Positions 13,517-17,630 of a stretch of DNA of 17,630 nt are shown piece after piece. The notes under the pieces were generated by a model, which did no database searches, was not told the origin of the DNA, and saw only the letters and a list, made by a program, of their open reading frames with translations. The DNA lies in assembly GCA_964435725.1 (NCBI GenBank), contig CAYTAJ010000047.1, positions 1 through 17,630 of the forward strand, read 5' to 3'. The translations under genes were made by a program, and so were the position numbers. The first letter of the stretch is position 1; every line of letters begins with the position of its first letter. Origin of the DNA: Litorimonas sp964435725 (lineage in GTDB: Bacteria > Pseudomonadota > Alphaproteobacteria > Caulobacterales > Maricaulaceae).

Positions 13517-15913
13517 GTGTCTGTTCTTGCTGAAAATAAATCTGAATCGAACCCAAACGAACATAAAGAAGAACAGCTTGCGAATTGCCCATTCTTTCTC
13601 GCGCGCCGGATGAAATCTCCGATTTGGGTTTATGACACAGATAAAAAATCAATCGCTTACGCCAATGAAGAGGCTTGTAGATTATGGGGTGCGGAGACCG
13701 AAGCTGTCTTAAAAGCCAGAGACCTGTCTCAGGGCATGACGCAAACAGTTTCTGAAAGGCTGAAGCAGTATCAAATTGATTTTTTACAAAATGATGCGGA
13801 ATTCCATGAGACATGGACGCTTTATCCTAAGGGCTCACCTGTCACCGTTAATGTCGTCTATAGTGGCTTCGGAATGCCGGATGGTCGTATGGCCATGATG
13901 TGCGAAGTTATTGATAAAGACGTAGAAAAATCAACAGATACGCTTAAAAGTACGCAGGCTTTATTACATACAGATACCAATATTGCCTTATTTTCCGTTG
14001 ATGGAGAGTGCTTGTATAGTAATCCGGCGGCCCATCATACATTTTCAAAATATAATCTAACACTGGGTAACTTATTTCAAAATTGTGATACGGTTGATGA
14101 TTGCAAGATGTCATTATCGGAACGCGGTGATAGCCACTGTGTTTCTAAAATTGTTATTTCCGGAAAAGAGCATTGGTTTGATTTGAAAATTAAGCGATGC
14201 CTCGATCCTATTTCAGGCGACCCCGCTTTTTTAATGACAGCGTCCGACGTAACAGAGTTGAAGGAATCGCAGGCTAAGTCCGCAATTTATCAAGAGCAAT
14301 TAGAAGCCACATTTTCAACATCACTCGATGGTATCATTATCATTGATGAGGAGGGTATGATCGTTGAGTTCAACGACTCATCTCAACGTATTTTTGGATA
14401 TCGTAAAGACGGAATGTTAAGTCGTCAGATATCTAAGGTGCTGTCTGAAAAATCAAAAGGTGTTTTTCACAAAGCATTATTAGCCATGCGGGAGACGGGT
14501 AAAGAACAAAAAATCGGACAAAGAGTCGAAGTAGAGGCCATCCGTGCTAATGGCGAAGTTTTCATAGCCGAAATGGCGATATCCCAAAGTCCGAGTTCTC
14601 ACACGGATGGTTGTTTATATATCATTTTTGTTCGTGATATTTCGAAAGAAAAAGCGGCAGAAACAGCGCTTTTACAAGCTAAGAACGATGCAGAGGCTGC
14701 GAACAAGGCAAAGTCAGAATTTCTGGCAACGATGAGCCATGAAATTAGAACGCCAATGAATGGTGTTTTAGGCATGATTGACGTATTGAGTGGAACGCCC
14801 CTTAATGAACGACAAAATCACTGTGTCGATATCATTTCCAAATCGAGCCATAACCTTCTTAATATCATTACCGATATTCTCGACTTTTCAAAAATAGAAG
14901 CGGGGAAAATTACTATAGACCCTGAACCGGGCAATTTAGAAGAAACGATATCAAATACAGTCAGTTTGTTTGGCGCAGGTGCGAGTGAGAAAAACATTCA
15001 ACTTGATTATACGTATGGGAAACACCTACCAAAAAGGTTCATTGCTGATTTCCATCGCATAGGACAAGTCTTATCTAACCTGATAGGGAATGCGATTAAA
15101 TTCACGTCAGAAGGTCGTGTATCTGTGCAGGTGATGGGAGACGTATTTTCAAATTCCGCTGATATAAAAATTCATATCAAGGACACAGGAATCGGTATTC
15201 CCGAAGAAAAATTATCATTAATTTTTGACAAATTCACCCAGGCCGAAGGGTCGACAACGCGTCAATATGGCGGCACGGGATTAGGCTTGGCGATTTCTCG
15301 CGGCCTTGCTGAAGCAATGGACGGGCAACTATATGCGACTTCAAAGGTAGGTGAGGGGACGACATTCACATTCCAATTATCCTTAAAGCGACAGCCGGAG
15401 AGTAGAATAGAGCCTGTTCAGCCGCTATCTGGCGATGAAGCAAAACTTACAGAGCTTCGTGAGGTGCAAGCAGAGTCTAAAAAAGCGGGTCTTAAATCTG
15501 TAAACTTCTTGGTCGTAGAGGATGATGAAATAAATAGGATTGTCATCAAGAGTTTGTTGGATAACCCAAGGATAAATATGACCTTCGCTGAAAACGGAGA
15601 GCTTGCTGTTCAGTCTTGCCAGACTGTAAAATATGATCTTATTTTTATGGATGTGTCCATGCCTGTTATGAATGGTGTCGATGCGACGAAAGTTATTCGT
15701 CATCCTGAAAATCAGTCTTTGAACCGTCACACCCCAATTATTTGCCTGACAGCCAATGCGATGAAGGGCGATCGAGAGACATATTTGAAATCCGGCATGG
15801 ATGATTATTTGTCAAAGCCATTGAGTAAGAAAGATCTTTATAAAGTCGTGGCGAAATGGTTGAAACATTCTGCAAAAACAGGTCGTCAAGAATCGAATAA
15901 AGCTGTCGCGTGA
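13517..15913 (+). CDS. soluble hybrid sensor histidine kinase (PAS-like regions, HisKA, HATPase, REC)
   Basis: 798 residues from GTG 13517. No membrane segment or signal peptide is evident, so it should sense a cytoplasmic signal. In order: a PAS-like region at about 25-135, a second, more divergent one at about 145-250, a clear PAS domain at about 260-378, and a short coiled linker. HisKA follows with SHEIRTP at 407-413 (phosphorylated His408), then the HATPase domain with the N-box NLIGNAIKFT at 521-530 (Asn525), DTGIGI at 556-561 and GGTGLGL at 585-591. The C-terminal receiver has acidic residues 668-670, phospho-acceptor Asp712 and Lys767, so all catalytic residues look intact. The second region holds five cysteines (165, 190, 196, 208, 228). 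No output regulator or Hpt protein lies next to it, so phosphate probably passes to an unlinked partner. Codons look more A/T-rich than in the neighbours. The signal is unknown. Confidence 0.93.
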   Translation: MSVLAENKSESNPNEHKEEQLANCPFFLARRMKSPIWVYDTDKKSIAYANEEACRLWGAETEAVLKARDLSQGMTQTVSERLKQYQIDFLQNDAEFHETWTLYPKGSPVTVNVVYSGFGMPDGRMAMMCEVIDKDVEKSTDTLKSTQALLHTDTNIALFSVDGECLYSNPAAHHTFSKYNLTLGNLFQNCDTVDDCKMSLSERGDSHCVSKIVISGKEHWFDLKIKRCLDPISGDPAFLMTASDVTELKESQAKSAIYQEQLEATFSTSLDGIIIIDEEGMIVEFNDSSQRIFGYRKDGMLSRQISKVLSEKSKGVFHKALLAMRETGKEQKIGQRVEVEAIRANGEVFIAEMAISQSPSSHTDGCLYIIFVRDISKEKAAETALLQAKNDAEAANKAKSEFLATMSHEIRTPMNGVLGMIDVLSGTPLNERQNHCVDIISKSSHNLLNIITDILDFSKIEAGKITIDPEPGNLEETISNTVSLFGAGASEKNIQLDYTYGKHLPKRFIADFHRIGQVLSNLIGNAIKFTSEGRVSVQVMGDVFSNSADIKIHIKDTGIGIPEEKLSLIFDKFTQAEGSTTRQYGGTGLGLAISRGLAEAMDGQLYATSKVGEGTTFTFQLSLKRQPESRIEPVQPLSGDEAKLTELREVQAESKKAGLKSVNFLVVEDDEINRIVIKSLLDNPRINMTFAENGELAVQSCQTVKYDLIFMDVSMPVMNGVDATKVIRHPENQSLNRHTPIICLTANAMKGDRETYLKSGMDDYLSKPLSKKDLYKVVAKWLKHSAKTGRQESNKAVA

Positions 15914-16118
15914 TATCCGTTTTTAGTGATTTAATACTTGCAAATCATTCGCAATTATCATCGCTTTTGCCGCAGTGTAAAAGCTCTGATTTTCCCTTTA
16001 AACTATGGTTGCAATAGGGCTCTCCTATCTCTAGGTTCCCGCCCGATTATGAACTTCGCGTAATTGTGAGTCTGTTTGGTCTCGGCCGCGCTTACAATGC
16101 CAAAGAATAAGAGCTGTC

Positions 16119-16484
16119 ATGAACGACTTCTTACTGCAATATCTACCGATAATCATCCTATTTGGCATTGCAACGGCCCTTAGCCTTGCTTTTTTATTGG
16201 TTCCCAAGATTGTTGCCCCTGAAAGCCCGGATAGTGAAAAAGTCTCGACATACGAGTGTGGGTTCAATGCTTTTGATGATTCGCGGATGAAGTTCGATGT
16301 GCGGTTTTACTTGGTCGCTATCCTCTTTATCATTTTCGATATCGAAGTGGCATTCCTCTTTCCTTATGCGGTAACACTTGATGCCGTTACGCCTTGGGCT
16401 TGGTTTGTCGTCATGATTTTCTTGGCAGAACTGGCGGCAGGTCTGGCTTATGCTTGGCAGCGCGGCGCGCTGGACTGGGAATAG
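16119..16484 (+). CDS. nuoA: NADH-quinone oxidoreductase subunit A
   Basis: 121 residues, the family length. NuoA is a three-helix membrane subunit of respiratory complex I, which couples NADH oxidation and quinone reduction to proton pumping. Three hydrophobic segments are visible, at about 8-29, 62-84 and 91-113. Between the first two lies the conserved loop with YECGFNAFDDSRMKFDVRFY; the equivalent loop borders the quinone site and carries the Cys of the active/deactive switch in the mitochondrial ND3 homologue. Acidic residues of IIFDIEVAFLFPYA mark the second helix. It begins the nuo operon; nuoB starts 15 bases after its stop. The 205 bases before it (15914-16118) hold no gene. They should contain the operon promoter, and only a weak AT-rich hairpin was noted there (15963-15968 with 15979-15984). 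Confidence 0.97.
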   Translation: MNDFLLQYLPIIILFGIATALSLAFLLVPKIVAPESPDSEKVSTYECGFNAFDDSRMKFDVRFYLVAILFIIFDIEVAFLFPYAVTLDAVTPWAWFVVMIFLAELAAGLAYAWQRGALDWE

Positions 16485-16499
16485 GGTAGGAGAGTTACA

Positions 16500-17075
16500 A
16501 TGGCGATTATAACACCTGACAATCCGTCTTTCGGTACTGCGGCGCGTGACCTCGGTACACCCGCCTATGACCCGAAAAAACACGACCCGTTCTTTGATGG
16601 GTTATCAGATCAATTAGCCGATAAAGGTTTTATCACGGCGGCGTCTGATGACCTCGTCACATGGGCGCGGACGGGTTCATTGATGTGGATGACCTTTGGT
16701 TTGGCCTGTTGCGCGGTTGAAATGATGCAGGCGTCTATGCCGCGTTATGATGTAGAGCGCTTTGGTTTTGCCCCACGCGCCTCCCCGCGCCAGTCTGATG
16801 TTATGATTGTGGCGGGCACATTGACCAATAAAATGGCGCCCGCTCTGCGTAAGGTTTATGACCAAATGCCAAACCCACGCTATGTGATCTCTATGGGGTC
16901 CTGCGCCAATGGTGGTGGCTATTATCACTATTCCTATGCTGTTGTGCGCGGCTGTGACCGTATCGTGCCCGTGGATGTCTATGTGCCGGGTTGCCCGCCT
17001 ACCGCAGAGGCGCTGGTTTACGGTATCTTGCAGCTTCAAAAGAAAATTCGCCGCGAAGGTAATATCGAGAGATAA
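16500..17075 (+). CDS. nuoB: NADH-quinone oxidoreductase subunit B
   Basis: 191 residues. NuoB binds the terminal 4Fe-4S cluster N2, which hands electrons to quinone at the junction of the peripheral and membrane arms of complex I. The cluster ligands are Cys70 and Cys71 (the rare tandem cysteines in GLACCAVEMM), Cys135 (SMGSCANGGG) and Cys165 (VPGCPPTAEA). The core from WARTGSLMWMTFGLACC onward is of strongly alphaproteobacterial and mitochondrial type, while residues 1-25 form the variable N-terminal tail. TAGGAGA at 16487-16493 is a good ribosome site for ATG 16500. The next gene begins two bases after the TAA. Confidence 0.98.
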   Translation: MAIITPDNPSFGTAARDLGTPAYDPKKHDPFFDGLSDQLADKGFITAASDDLVTWARTGSLMWMTFGLACCAVEMMQASMPRYDVERFGFAPRASPRQSDVMIVAGTLTNKMAPALRKVYDQMPNPRYVISMGSCANGGGYYHYSYAVVRGCDRIVPVDVYVPGCPPTAEALVYGILQLQKKIRREGNIER

Positions 17076-17077
17076 TC

Positions 17078-17630
17078 ATGGAAGACTTGAGAGACCATAT
17101 CCTCGACCATCTTGGTGATGCTGTTAATTCCGCTGACATTGCGTTTGGTGAGTTGACCATCAATGCCCGCCGCGCGGAAGTCGTGAAAGTCATAACCTTC
17201 TTGCGGGACGACCCGATTTGTAAATTCGCCTCTCTAATTGATATTTGTGGTGTGGACTATCCCGCGCGTGAGCGTCGTTTCGATGTCGTCTATCATATGC
17301 TGTCTATGGCGCATAACACGCGTATCCGTGTGAAAATCACAACGGATGAAGAGGTGCCTGTGCACTCCGTCACCGCCGTCTTCCCAAATGCCGATTGGTA
17401 TGAGCGCGAAGCCTTTGATATGTATGGTATCCTTTTCGAAAACCATCCCGACCTTCGCCGTATTTTGACGGATTATGGGTTTGAAGGCTATCCACTACGC
17501 AAAGACTTCCCGCTCTCCGGCTTTGTCGAAGTCCGTTATGACGAAGAACGCAAATCCGTCATATACGAGCCGGTCAACCTCCCGCAAGAATATCGCAGTT
17601 TCGATTTCATGTCCCCTTGGGAAGGCGCGA
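17078..17630 (+). CDS. nuoC: NADH-quinone oxidoreductase subunit C (3' end beyond window)
   Basis: Translated by hand from ATG 17078. 184 codons are visible and the frame stays open to the right edge. NuoC is the 30-kDa peripheral-arm subunit that supports the NuoD/NuoB quinone module. The recognisable core includes DICGVDYP, the family motif WYEREAFDMYGI, and the stretch RRILTDYGFEGYPLRKDF followed by PLSG. The visible end, FDFMSPWEGA, is the usual C-terminal region, so only a short tail should be missing. There is no NuoD fusion within the visible part; whether the frame continues into NuoD cannot be told. It lies two bases after nuoB in the same operon. Confidence 0.95.
   Translation, partial: MEDLRDHILDHLGDAVNSADIAFGELTINARRAEVVKVITFLRDDPICKFASLIDICGVDYPARERRFDVVYHMLSMAHNTRIRVKITTDEEVPVHSVTAVFPNADWYEREAFDMYGILFENHPDLRRILTDYGFEGYPLRKDFPLSGFVEVRYDEERKSVIYEPVNLPQEYRSFDFMSPWEGA

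Noticed and set aside
15914..16118. A possible tRNA, small RNA or terminator between the kinase and nuoA
   Set aside because: No cloverleaf pattern is visible, and the only hairpin (15963-15984) is weak, A/T-rich and lacks a T run. The space is better read as the nuo promoter region.
1..17630. A CRISPR array, insertion sequence, prophage or defence system
   Set aside because: No regularly spaced repeats, transposase, integrase, nuclease-helicase cluster or target-site duplications were seen. Nearly every gene belongs to a familiar housekeeping or signalling family.

Overview
The window reads as a chromosomal scaffold piece from a free-living, aerobic, Gram-negative bacterium, most likely an alphaproteobacterium. 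The main reasons are the divergent serB/miaA pair, NuoA and NuoB proteins of strongly alphaproteobacterial type, and an S9 peptidase and a beta-lactamase-like hydrolase with Sec signal peptides. Base composition looks intermediate, neither strongly GC-rich nor AT-rich. A Hyphomonadaceae/Maricaulales-type marine bacterium would fit, but that is inference, not something the sequence proves. No tRNA, rRNA, CRISPR array, transposase or integrase was seen. The content is essentially housekeeping.

Layout. (1) 1-782, minus: serB (serine biosynthesis), cut by the left edge. (2) 815-2220, plus: miaA (tRNA A37 prenylation), overlapping by one base a membrane protein of the VTT/TVP38/DedA group. (3) 2221-2320: a run of exactly 100 N, a scaffold gap that hides the 3' ends of the membrane gene and of the converging hydrolase gene. 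(4) 2321-4384, minus: uppP (undecaprenyl-diphosphate phosphatase), then an exported serine hydrolase of the class C beta-lactamase/PBP4 fold. (5) 4385-4688: an AT-rich divergent control region. (6) 4689-11054, plus: gltD, a GFA/CENP-V-type zinc protein, and gltB. These three genes overlap end to start and are followed by a strong intrinsic terminator at 11077-11113. (7) 11129-13201, minus: exported S9 prolyl-oligopeptidase-family peptidase. (8) 13202-13516: AT-rich divergent region with a perfect hairpin and an extended -10-like element. (9) 13517-15913, plus: soluble hybrid histidine kinase (PAS-like regions, HisKA, HATPase, REC). (10) 16119 to the right edge, plus: nuoA, nuoB and partial nuoC, the start of the respiratory complex I operon.

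Functional links. gltD and gltB encode the two subunits of NADPH-glutamate synthase. The small zinc protein between them is the least conventional element here, because its start and stop codons overlap both partners, so the three are probably translated together. nuoA-nuoC begin the proton-pumping NADH dehydrogenase. uppP and the beta-lactamase-like hydrolase both concern the cell envelope. The histidine kinase has no partner regulator or phosphotransfer protein in view, and its signal is unknown.

I found no clear candidate for an entirely new system. The points most worth a second look are the zinc protein inside the glutamate synthase operon and the cysteine-rich sensor region of the hybrid kinase.
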